NCBI GenBank assembly: GCA_947494205.1
Contig: CANLUH010000017.1
Coordinates: 1-64,000 of the forward strand
Length of the DNA: 64,000 nucleotides
DNA from: an uncultured Flavobacteriaceae bacterium
GTDB taxonomy: Bacteria > Bacteroidota > Bacteroidia > Flavobacteriales > Flavobacteriaceae
Direction: 5' to 3'
Both the position numbers and the translations under genes were made by a program. Positions 44,480-51,850 of the stretch are shown in pieces (the first letter of the stretch is position 1; the number at the start of each line of letters is the position of its first letter). The notes below the pieces were generated by a model. The model saw only the letters and a program-made list of their open reading frames with translations, was not told where the DNA came from and searched no databases.

Positions 44480-44851
44480 TTAAAATTTAGATTCAATTAG
44501 AGTCGTCTTTGCATCTCCCCAAAGGCTTTCTATATCGTAATATTCTCTAATTTGTTTTTGGAATACGTGAACAACAACATTTACATAATCGATTAAAACC
44601 CATTCAGCATTGTCTAATCCTTCAACATGCCAAGGTTTATCTTTAAGTTCTTTACTTACTTTTTTCTGTACGGTATTTACAATGGCGTTAACCTGCGTAT
44701 TAGAAGTTCCTTCACAGATAATAAAGTAATCGCAAACTGTATTGTCTATTTCTCTCAAGTCGAGAATATTTATGTTTTGTCCTTTTACATCTTCAATGCC
44801 ACCTATAATTGTAGTTATAAGTGCGTCTGCATTTGTTTCTTTTTTAACCAT
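44480..44851 (-). CDS. rsfS: Ribosome silencing factor RsfS
   Basis: RsfS (RsfA/YbeB) binds ribosomal protein uL14 and blocks subunit joining when nutrients are low. The 123-residue product shows the family pattern: 'GQNINILDLREIDNTVCDYFIICEG', 'STQVNAIVNTVQKKVSKEL', 'PWHVEGLDNAEWVLIDYVNVVVHVF' and 'REYYDIESLWGDAK'. It is cytoplasmic and of usual length. It is the first gene of the rsfS-ftsH transcript and diverges from birA. Its promoter -7 element is at 44871-44878. Confidence 0.95.
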   Translation of the reverse strand: MVKKETNADALITTIIGGIEDVKGQNINILDLREIDNTVCDYFIICEGTSNTQVNAIVNTVQKKVSKELKDKPWHVEGLDNAEWVLIDYVNVVVHVFQKQIREYYDIESLWGDAKTTLIESKF

Positions 44852-44870
44852 TAACTTGATTTAATTTGTG

Positions 44871-44878
44871 CAAAGTTA
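44871..44878 (-). promoter_or_regulatory. -7 element for rsfS-ftsH
   Basis: TAACTTTG on the minus strand matches TAnnTTTG and ends 19 bp before the rsfS ATG. No TTG is evident at -33. Confidence 0.5.
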
Positions 44879-44958
44879 TTATTTTTTGGTTCTTTATGCT
44901 CTAAAAAAATCATAAGATTTTTTCTTGTTAAATTATAGTACGAAGATAACCAATTAAT

Positions 44959-45690
44959 ATGCGTATAATCAAACTTGATGCCATCGATTCTACAAATACT
45001 TTTTTAAAAGGTATAAGTGGTGATGGAACTCTAGAAGATTATACTGTTGTAACTGCTAAAGAGCAAACTAATGGACGCGGGCAAATGGGAACTGCATGGA
45101 ACTCTGAATCCTCAAAAAACCTAACGTTTAGTGTCTATAAAAGGTATGTAGATTTGCAATTAGAACAACAATTTTACATTAGTATGGTTGTGGCTTTGGC
45201 ATTGGTTAAAACACTGAAAACCTTTGGTGTAAATAAATTACAAGTAAAATGGCCTAACGACATTTTGTCAGAAAACAAAAAGATTTGCGGAGTGTTAATA
45301 GAAAATGTCATAAAACAGACACAATTGTCATCTTCTGTATTGGGTGTGGGATTAAATGTAAATCAGACTAATTTTGAAACATTACCAAAAGCGTCATCAT
45401 TAAAATTATTGACTGGAAAGTTGTTTGATTTGGATGAAATTCTTCAGCAATTCTTAAAAGATTTAAAGCTATATTTTAATCTATTAGAAACGCATGCTTT
45501 TGAAACTTTAAAGGCTGAATATGAGATGTTGTTATTCAGAAAAAATAAACCTTCAACATTTAAAAACGCTGAAGGTCATTTGTTTTCTGGTTTTATAAAA
45601 GGGGTTTCAAAATCTGGAAACCTTATTATAGAATTAGAAGATGAAATTGTAAAAGAGTATGCACTTAAAGAAGTGTCTCTACTCTACTAA
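44959..45690 (+). CDS. birA: Biotin--[acetyl-CoA-carboxylase] ligase
   Basis: BirA attaches biotin to biotin-dependent carboxylases. The 243-residue product is the catalytic form without the N-terminal DNA-binding domain, so it should not be a repressor. It has 'LDAIDSTNTFLK', the ATP/biotin loop 'TNGRGQMGTAWNSESSKNLTFS', 'LQVKWPNDILSENKKICGVLIE' with the catalytic Lys, and 'VLGVGLNVNQT'. The C-terminal SH3-like part ends 'YALKEVSLLY'. It diverges from rsfS and overlaps the convergent SRPBCC gene by 4 bp. Confidence 0.95.
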   Translation: MRIIKLDAIDSTNTFLKGISGDGTLEDYTVVTAKEQTNGRGQMGTAWNSESSKNLTFSVYKRYVDLQLEQQFYISMVVALALVKTLKTFGVNKLQVKWPNDILSENKKICGVLIENVIKQTQLSSSVLGVGLNVNQTNFETLPKASSLKLLTGKLFDLDEILQQFLKDLKLYFNLLETHAFETLKAEYEMLLFRKNKPSTFKNAEGHLFSGFIKGVSKSGNLIIELEDEIVKEYALKEVSLLY

Positions 45691-46082
45691 ATAGCCGTTT
45701 TCATGTTGCTTGCTAATGTCTCTATAAATTTAGAGATAGGGCCTTTTATCATCATAGCCATCATTGCATTAAATTCTCCTGCAAATGTTAATTGTACTTC
45801 GCTAGTTGTATCGTCTATAGCAGTAATATTTCCTGTTAAAGAAAAGTCTAATTTACCTCCCGCTGCACCCAAAACAATTTTGTTAGGAGCTATTGCTTCT
45901 TTCTTTTTTAGAACTATTTCTGGCATGCCTTTTAGAGCGAATAAAAACTTATCGTCGCCTAATACTTCAAACTTGCTAATGTTTTCTGGCATTAATGCTT
46001 CGAAATTTTTTACATCGCTTAAAAAGTTAAAGGTATCTTGAGCCGATTTTTGTAATGTTACTTTTGGGGATTCTAAATTCAT
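45687..46082 (-). CDS. SRPBCC-family (START-like) protein
   Basis: This protein has a START-like ligand-binding fold: 'VTLQKSAQDTFNFLSDVKNFEALMPENI' opens the domain and 'GEFNAMMAMMIKGPISKFIETLASNM' forms the long last helix. The start at 46082 (131 residues) is preferred because the upstream ATG at 46151 would overlap pyrE by 32 bp and add residues that look like an extension rather than a domain. The gap to pyrE is then 37 bp. The ligand is not known. It converges on birA with a 4-bp overlap. It is likely co-transcribed with pyrE. Confidence 0.85.
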   Translation of the reverse strand: MNLESPKVTLQKSAQDTFNFLSDVKNFEALMPENISKFEVLGDDKFLFALKGMPEIVLKKKEAIAPNKIVLGAAGGKLDFSLTGNITAIDDTTSEVQLTFAGEFNAMMAMMIKGPISKFIETLASNMKTAI

Positions 46083-46119
46083 TTGTATGTTATTAGTGTT
46101 CTTATTAAATAAGACTATA

Positions 46120-46764
46120 TCAATTAGCGTTCCATTCGCTTGGGTTAGCATTCCATTCCGATAAAGATTGTAATTGTTCTTGGGTAATGTAATTGCTGTC
46201 TAAAGCTTCGTTTAGTAAGTTCTCGTAATTACTTAATGTATGTAGCGTAATGTTTTCTGTTTCGAAGTTTTTGTCTGCAATATCAAATCCGTAAGAGAAT
46301 ATTGCAACCATACCTTTAACATTTACTTTAGCCTCTTTTAATGCTTTTACAGCATTTAAGCTACTTTTTCCAGTGCTAATAAGATCTTCTACTACAACTA
46401 CATTTTGTCCGCTTTCAATAAAACCTTCAATTTGGTTTTGGCGGCCATGTTTCTTTGCTTCTGGTCTTACATATACAAAGGGTAAACCTAAATATTCTGC
46501 TACTAGCATACCAATACCTATAGCTCCTGTAGCAACACCAGCAATAACGTCTGGTTTACCATATTCGTTCTCTATAAATTTTGCCATTTCCTCGCGAATA
46601 TAGTTTCGTATAGGTGGAAAAGATAATACAATGCGGTTGTCGCAGTAAATTGGTGACTTCCATCCTGAAGCCCACGTAAAAGGTTCTTTTGGTTGTAGTT
46701 TTATGGCATTTACTTGCAATAAAACTTTTGCAGTTTGTCTAGCGATATGTTTGTCGAAAATCAT
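46120..46764 (-). CDS. pyrE: Orotate phosphoribosyltransferase
   Basis: PyrE makes orotidine 5'-phosphate from orotate and PRPP, in pyrimidine synthesis. The 214-residue protein has 'PFTWASGWKSPIYCDNR', 'DVIAGVATGAIGIGMLVAEYL', 'FVYVRPEAKKHGRQNQIEG' and the PRPP-binding loop 'NVVVVEDLISTGKSSLNAV'. The C-terminus ends with the repeated hexapeptide SEWNAN, Pro, SEWNAN; the repeats use different codons, so this is not a recent DNA duplication. It is followed by the SRPBCC gene. Its promoter appears leaderless (see 46769-46776). Confidence 0.97.
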   Translation of the reverse strand: MIFDKHIARQTAKVLLQVNAIKLQPKEPFTWASGWKSPIYCDNRIVLSFPPIRNYIREEMAKFIENEYGKPDVIAGVATGAIGIGMLVAEYLGLPFVYVRPEAKKHGRQNQIEGFIESGQNVVVVEDLISTGKSSLNAVKALKEAKVNVKGMVAIFSYGFDIADKNFETENITLHTLSNYENLLNEALDSNYITQEQLQSLSEWNANPSEWNAN

Positions 46765-46768
46765 GTTG

Positions 46769-46776
46769 CAAAAGTA
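46769..46776 (-). promoter_or_regulatory. -7 element for pyrE, probably leaderless
   Basis: TACTTTTG on the minus strand matches TAnnTTTG and ends 4 bases before the pyrE ATG (complement at 46764). The mRNA would start at or next to the start codon. Spacing is the same as for the SprT-like gene. Confidence 0.55.
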
Positions 46777-46890
46777 AACATTAATTTAATTTTAAAGTAC
46801 TACTTAATTAATGAAAAAATATTTTTTTGAGTTATTGTGTAAACTAATTTTTGTTAGATTTACCATAACTAAGCCATTGCCTTAAATACT

Positions 46891-47472
46891 ATGCATTACA
46901 TTTTTGTAAATGATAAACCTATTATACTAACCACTAAAGTTGAAAAAGAAACCGATTTTAAAAATTTTCTTCTCAAAGATGTTAGTATAGACGCTGTTAT
47001 GAAAACGTTGTCTCAAAAGAAAATAAAATCGGTTCGTTTAATTCATCATAGTGAGAAAACATTACTTAAAAAGTTTTTAAAAAAATTACCTGTTGTTGTT
47101 GCTGGTGGCGGAAAGGTTTATAATACTGATAATGCTATTTTATTTATTTACAGAAATGATAAATGGGACTTGCCTAAAGGAAAAATAGAAGGTTCGGAAT
47201 CTATTGAAACTACTGCTATTAGAGAAGTGGAGGAAGAGACAGGTGTTACAGGTTTAAGTATAACTAAACCTTTACAAACAACCTACCATTTGTTTAAGCG
47301 TAATGGAAAATTAAAGATTAAAGTAACGTATTGGTTTGAAATGAAAACCGACTTTAAGGGCAATTTATGGCCGCAACAGGATGAAGGTATTACAAAAGTA
47401 GAGTGGCTAAAAGACACTGAGGTTACAGAAGCTTTAAAAAACTCTTACGCTAATATAAAATTGTTATTGTAA
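46891..47472 (+). CDS. NUDIX-domain hydrolase
   Basis: This 193-residue protein has an N-terminal region of about 65 residues not typical of a bare NUDIX fold, then a NUDIX domain from about residue 70. The NUDIX box reads 'GKIEGSESIETTAIREVEEETGV', with the metal-binding Glu residues in place, after 'DNAILFIYRNDKWDLPKG'. Such enzymes hydrolyse nucleoside diphosphates linked to another group. Specificity is unknown. It is cytoplasmic, diverges from pyrE, and converges on the methyltransferase gene with 4 bp between stops. Confidence 0.92.
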   Translation: MHYIFVNDKPIILTTKVEKETDFKNFLLKDVSIDAVMKTLSQKKIKSVRLIHHSEKTLLKKFLKKLPVVVAGGGKVYNTDNAILFIYRNDKWDLPKGKIEGSESIETTAIREVEEETGVTGLSITKPLQTTYHLFKRNGKLKIKVTYWFEMKTDFKGNLWPQQDEGITKVEWLKDTEVTEALKNSYANIKLLL

Positions 47473-47476
47473 TCGC

Positions 47477-48106
47477 TTACTTCCTTGCCATTATAATTGT
47501 GTGTTTTTCTGTGATAGTTTCACTTTTAGGGTAGTCTACATAAGTAATAGTAATGCTATTAAATTGTTGCGCTATTAAAAGTTGTTTTAATAGTTTTAGA
47601 TTATGGTAATAGAAAAATACTTGGTCTCCAGAGTTTCCAGATATATAACCAGAATTGTCGTAGTTACCTTCTACAAAACTTAAATAGAGTATGCCTTTAG
47701 GTTTTAATAAATTATAACTGCTATTTATTAAAGTTTCGCAATCTGTTTTAGATAAATAGGGTAATCCAAAGCCACAAATTATACCATTATATTTAGATGT
47801 TAAAGTGTCTATAGACCTTATGTCCATCTCATAAAATTGTGCCTTTGGATTATTCTGCTTTGCAAGTGTTATCATATTTGGAGCAATATCTACGCCTTCT
47901 ATAATACTTTCTGGTAATTTAGATAACAGATACTTGGTTATATTACCCGGACCACAACCAATATCTAATAGTTTTGGTGTTTTTGAGTTTAGTAATTGAC
48001 AAAATAAATCGTAAGAAGAATTATATAGTGTTAAGTCCATGAATTTATCTTCATACAACTTAGCAACAGTATTCCATGTTTTAAAGGTTTTCTTATAACG
48101 ATTCAT
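47477..48106 (-). CDS. Class I SAM-dependent methyltransferase
   Basis: This 209-residue cytoplasmic protein has the Rossmann-type methyltransferase fold. Motif I is 'LLDIGCGPGNITKYLL' near residue 46-61, with the acidic residue after beta-2 in 'IEGVDIAPNMITLAKQN', 'FYEMDIRSIDTL' for beta-3, and 'GIICGFGLPYLSKTDCE' for beta-4. It belongs to the Methyltransf_25/11 type; the acceptor cannot be inferred. The gene follows the M1 peptidase gene by 11 bp and is probably in its transcript. Confidence 0.9.
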   Translation of the reverse strand: MNRYKKTFKTWNTVAKLYEDKFMDLTLYNSSYDLFCQLLNSKTPKLLDIGCGPGNITKYLLSKLPESIIEGVDIAPNMITLAKQNNPKAQFYEMDIRSIDTLTSKYNGIICGFGLPYLSKTDCETLINSSYNLLKPKGILYLSFVEGNYDNSGYISGNSGDQVFFYYHNLKLLKQLLIAQQFNSITITYVDYPKSETITEKHTIIMARK

Positions 48107-48117
48107 TTTATTTTAAA

Positions 48118-49974
48118 TTAATTTTTATAACCCAACATGGCATCTATTGTGTTTATAGTTACCGAGTGGTAATTACCTCTAGAGTTTTTGTAGATTTCTA
48201 AAGCTTCTTCTACTTTATTACTGTTTTTATAGGCTTTAAAAAGTGTTGAAACATACCAGCGTCTCCCCACTTTATTTAAAAAACTGGAAATCATTTCGTC
48301 TACATTATTTGCTTTATAATTATGCGTTATGGCTTGTTCAAACCAAACCATTGCAATGTAAGAGTTATTAGAATGTGTTAAATCGAATGCATTATCAATA
48401 AGTTCCATCTGCTCAGGTGTAATCGTTTTTGGGAAATTACGAACAAAATGTACCCATTCTTGTGTTGTCCAATCTTGGGTAAGTGTTTTATCTATTGTAT
48501 TGTTTTTTAAAAATGAAGCGATAGTCTGCTCTACTATTTCAAATTTATTAGAGGTAATAACCGCTTGATTTTCTGGTATACCTGGTTTGTAAATCCATTC
48601 TTCGGTGTTAAATGTAATCTTATTTTTTTCTAACAGATTAGTGTTTAAATAAGTTATAAAACGCTCGGTTGTCATGGTGGAAAACGCATGCGATTTAAAA
48701 TAGTTTTTTAAAAAGGCATCAAATTCTATTCTGCCAACGGTTTCTTCTAAGGTTCTTAAAAACAGGTAACCTTTGTCGTAAGCAATGCTATTCATCCCAT
48801 CATCTGGGTTTCTACCTTCTAAATCTAGTTTTAATTTAGTGTCGTTAGGGCTGTCTTTAAATCCTTCTAATTCCTCTTCTAAATCTTGTCTTCCAATTAG
48901 TGCAAGCATATTAGCGCGGTCTTTTCCGTAGAGTGCTTCCATAATACGCATTTCAAAATAAACGGTAAAGCCTTCGTTTAGCCAGAAATCGTTCCAAGTA
49001 GCATTAGTTACTAAGTTTCCAGACCAAGAGTGTGCTAATTCGTGTGCTATTAAAGACGTTAAACTTTTATCTCCTGCTATAACTGTTGGGGTTGCAAAAG
49101 TCAACCTTGGGTTTTCCATACCTCCAAAAGGGAAACTTGGAGGCAGTACTATAACATCGAATTGATCCCAATCGTATTTACCATATAAATTCTCTGCAGC
49201 AACTACCATTTTTTCCATATCGGAAAATTCGAAATGTGCTTTTTCTAATAAAGAAGGTTCGGCATAGATTCCTGTTCTGTTACTAACGGCTTTATAATTG
49301 ATGTCTCCAACTGCTAATGCTATTAAATAAGGTGAGATTGCCTGTCTCATTTTAAAGGTATAAATACCATTGTTGTTTTTTGTTTTAGGGTTTTCGGCAC
49401 TCATTACTGCCATTAATTGCGATGGTACTTTTACCGTAGCGTTATAGGTTACTCTTATTTGTGGACTATCTTGTATTGGTATCCATGTGCGTGTTAAAAT
49501 AGCTTGTCCTTGTGTAAATAAAAACGGTTCTTTTTTATCTGCTGTTTGCTGGGGACTTAACCATTGTAAGGCTTCCGTTTTATTTGTAGTGTTATAATGT
49601 ACTGTTATTTGTTTTGAATTTGATTGAATAGGGATTTTTAAGGCTTGTCCTAATTGTTCATTGAAGTCTCCCATTGTAAAAGTTACTTCTTTCCCGTCTA
49701 CTAAAACTTTAGATACTTCTAAAAACTTACTGTCTAATATAATTTCAGAGGCATTATTACTAGATATATTGTATGATGCCGTTCCTTTTATTTGTTTAAC
49801 ATCGAAATCTACAGAAACATCTAAATCGAGATGTGTAATTACTGCATCGTTTGGTTCTGCATACGAATGTGTTTCTATAACATATTTTTTTGCTAACGGT
49901 TTGTCTTCGTTAGTATTGGCGCAATTGGTTAAGAATACCGTGGCAATGCAGATTAAAAAGGAAATATTTTTCAT
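48118..49974 (-). CDS. M1-family aminopeptidase (leukotriene A4 hydrolase-like)
   Basis: This 618-residue zinc metallopeptidase is exported as a lipoprotein (lipobox LTNC, Cys about 18). The N-terminal beta domain covers about 30-215. 'FGGMENPRLTF' is the exopeptidase GxMEN motif, and the zinc motif HELAH in 'LIAHELAHSWSGNLV' is followed 18 residues later by the Glu ligand in 'FWLNEGFTVYFE'. The C-terminal helical domain (about 480-615) resembles that of leukotriene A4 hydrolase. It likely cleaves N-terminal amino acids from peptides in the envelope. The M14 peptidase gene lies just upstream on the same strand (41 bp). Confidence 0.95.
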   Translation of the reverse strand: MKNISFLICIATVFLTNCANTNEDKPLAKKYVIETHSYAEPNDAVITHLDLDVSVDFDVKQIKGTASYNISSNNASEIILDSKFLEVSKVLVDGKEVTFTMGDFNEQLGQALKIPIQSNSKQITVHYNTTNKTEALQWLSPQQTADKKEPFLFTQGQAILTRTWIPIQDSPQIRVTYNATVKVPSQLMAVMSAENPKTKNNNGIYTFKMRQAISPYLIALAVGDINYKAVSNRTGIYAEPSLLEKAHFEFSDMEKMVVAAENLYGKYDWDQFDVIVLPPSFPFGGMENPRLTFATPTVIAGDKSLTSLIAHELAHSWSGNLVTNATWNDFWLNEGFTVYFEMRIMEALYGKDRANMLALIGRQDLEEELEGFKDSPNDTKLKLDLEGRNPDDGMNSIAYDKGYLFLRTLEETVGRIEFDAFLKNYFKSHAFSTMTTERFITYLNTNLLEKNKITFNTEEWIYKPGIPENQAVITSNKFEIVEQTIASFLKNNTIDKTLTQDWTTQEWVHFVRNFPKTITPEQMELIDNAFDLTHSNNSYIAMVWFEQAITHNYKANNVDEMISSFLNKVGRRWYVSTLFKAYKNSNKVEEALEIYKNSRGNYHSVTINTIDAMLGYKN

Positions 49975-50015
49975 AGTTATTATAGTATAAGGACTTGTAT
50001 GTTGTATTAATGATT

Positions 50016-51749
50016 TTACTGTAGTCTATAAATAGGGTATTGTAAGTGTGCTTTTTCGTAATTATTACTGTGTTTGTGTAACCAATCTAATTGCGCATAC
50101 CAATTGTTTGCAAATCCTTCATCTGATTGCTTTTTGGCTTCAAATTCATTTTTTAATGCTTCATTAGAGTCTAATATATCCTTCGCTTTGTCTTCCCAAA
50201 CATAAGGGGAGAAACCTTCTTTTTGCTGTAGTATGGTATCGAAAAAATTCCAATTAAAAAAAGAGTCTGGTGCTTGTGGCTCTAAGGTTTCAAGAATATA
50301 ACGAATACCATCTTGATTTGTGTTTACTATATAGTCGCCTGCTCTAAAAGTAACAGTCTCTTTAGTAGATTTTACTGTTGTGTTGTAATGCAGGTAATGT
50401 CCTTCATATGGTGATGTTCTGCTTTTATAGGTGTCTATTTTATAGCTTTCAACAGTTATGGTAGAATCTTGTTTTAGTTGTGTTGTTTCAATATTATTCA
50501 ATTCAAATAAATCTATAATAGTATGCCAACCTTGTGGAATAATATAACCCTTAGGAATGGTCACGGTATGTTTTGCTTTAAAATAATTGCGATACGTAAC
50601 GTCTTTTGTAAAGGGTTTGGAAGCATCGTATTTTAAACGTTGTGCATTGGTAATATCGCTTGGTATCATTTGTCCTTCAAAACCTTTAAAGGCTAAGGTT
50701 GATGTTTTACTAGTATCTACCATCCAATTTAATGGATATTCTTTTCCTACTTTATAGGAGTTATTACTATTAGCTCTTAATTTAGCAATCTGTTCACCAT
50801 CTTCTTCAGTTATAGTAATCATAGTTTTCATAAGTTCGTAAGTACCATCTACACGTTGTTTGTAGGGTTTTAACATGTGGGTTTCTACCATCATTCCTAA
50901 AGTATTAAAAAGCGTTGTGTAGCCTGTTGAATACCTTGGAGAGTCCATAAACTGGGAAAACCCTTTTTCTGGAACAGTATTAAACACGTTTACGTATGGT
51001 GTTATATCCCAAGATTTATCTGATAGTTTTTGTTCTAGGTTGGGCATCATTTTAGTGTGTAAATAATTACCCAATTCGCCACCCAATTTATTATGTTGTG
51101 TAAATAAATGCGTTAAGGTATATTGGTAATCGGCACCATTACTTACATGGTTATCTATAAATACATCTGGTTTTACTAAGTGAAATATTTTAGCAAAGGT
51201 TCTAGCGTTTTTAGTATCTGATTTTATAAAGTCTCTGTTTAAATCGAAATTACGGGCATTGCCTCTAAAACCATAAGCTTTAGGTCCGTTTTGATTAGTT
51301 CTAGAACCTGTGTTTCTATTAAGACTACCACCTACATTATAAATAGGTATGGTTACCAATACGGTATTTTTAGGCATTTCTATTTTGCCTTTTACTATAT
51401 CTCTGTAAAGTAACATAGTAGCATCTATGCCATCGCTTTCTCCAGGGTGAATACCATTATTAATAAGGATAATACGTTTATTTTTTCTAATGCTTGAAAA
51501 ATCGAAATTGGCATCTGGATTTAAAGTTATAATGTGTAAAGGTTTGCCAGAATCTGTTTCTCCAATAGCTTCAATAGCAACTTCAGGATAGGCTTTAGCT
51601 AAGTTGTTATAAAAAGTAATGGTTTCTTCGTAGGTTGCTGTTTCGGTGCCTTGAGACCTTTCAAATGTTGTTGTGAAGTCGAAATTGACTTCTTTTTTTT
51701 CTGTGTTACAGGCACTTATTAATAAGAATATTAGGAAGATTTTTTTCAT
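50016..51749 (-). CDS. M14-family zinc carboxypeptidase lipoprotein
   Basis: This 577-residue lipoprotein (lipobox LISAC, Cys about 14) has an M14 carboxypeptidase domain. The zinc motif HxxE is in 'LINNGIHPGESDGID', the third zinc His is in 'VFIDNHVSNGADYQYT', substrate-binding 'GNARNFDLNRDF' is present, and the catalytic Glu is probably the one in 'GMMVETHMLKPYKQ'. The C-terminal 230 residues are an extra beta-rich region seen in the larger Bacteroidota M14 proteins. It starts the leftward run M14, M1, methyltransferase, and its promoter lies back to back with that of the SulP gene. Confidence 0.93.
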   Translation of the reverse strand: MKKIFLIFLLISACNTEKKEVNFDFTTTFERSQGTETATYEETITFYNNLAKAYPEVAIEAIGETDSGKPLHIITLNPDANFDFSSIRKNKRIILINNGIHPGESDGIDATMLLYRDIVKGKIEMPKNTVLVTIPIYNVGGSLNRNTGSRTNQNGPKAYGFRGNARNFDLNRDFIKSDTKNARTFAKIFHLVKPDVFIDNHVSNGADYQYTLTHLFTQHNKLGGELGNYLHTKMMPNLEQKLSDKSWDITPYVNVFNTVPEKGFSQFMDSPRYSTGYTTLFNTLGMMVETHMLKPYKQRVDGTYELMKTMITITEEDGEQIAKLRANSNNSYKVGKEYPLNWMVDTSKTSTLAFKGFEGQMIPSDITNAQRLKYDASKPFTKDVTYRNYFKAKHTVTIPKGYIIPQGWHTIIDLFELNNIETTQLKQDSTITVESYKIDTYKSRTSPYEGHYLHYNTTVKSTKETVTFRAGDYIVNTNQDGIRYILETLEPQAPDSFFNWNFFDTILQQKEGFSPYVWEDKAKDILDSNEALKNEFEAKKQSDEGFANNWYAQLDWLHKHSNNYEKAHLQYPIYRLQ

Positions 51750-51780
51750 TAGTATAAACGTTTAGCTAATATGTATTCAA

Positions 51781-51788
51781 CAAATATA
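51781..51788 (-). promoter_or_regulatory. -7 element for the M14 peptidase gene
   Basis: TATATTTG on the minus strand matches TAnnTTTG, 31 bp before the start codon. The -33 area overlaps the divergent SulP promoter, which starts at 51801. Confidence 0.5.
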
Positions 51789-51800
51789 GTAATTACCACT

Positions 51801-51830
51801 TTGTGTATCTCCCAATTAAATGTACTTTTG
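51801..51830 (+). promoter_or_regulatory. Promoter of the SulP transporter gene
   Basis: TTG at 51801-51803, a 19-bp spacer and TACTTTTG at 51823-51830 match the Bacteroidota consensus. Transcription would start near 51836, so the upstream in-frame ATG at 51803 cannot be the start and 51851 is used. Confidence 0.7.
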
Positions 51831-51850
51831 CAGCTTCAAAAAACAAACCT

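Noticed and set aside
51803-51850. Upstream ATG at 51803 as SulP start
   Set aside because: It lies inside the promoter, before the expected start of transcription; the ATG at 51851 begins the conserved SulP sequence.
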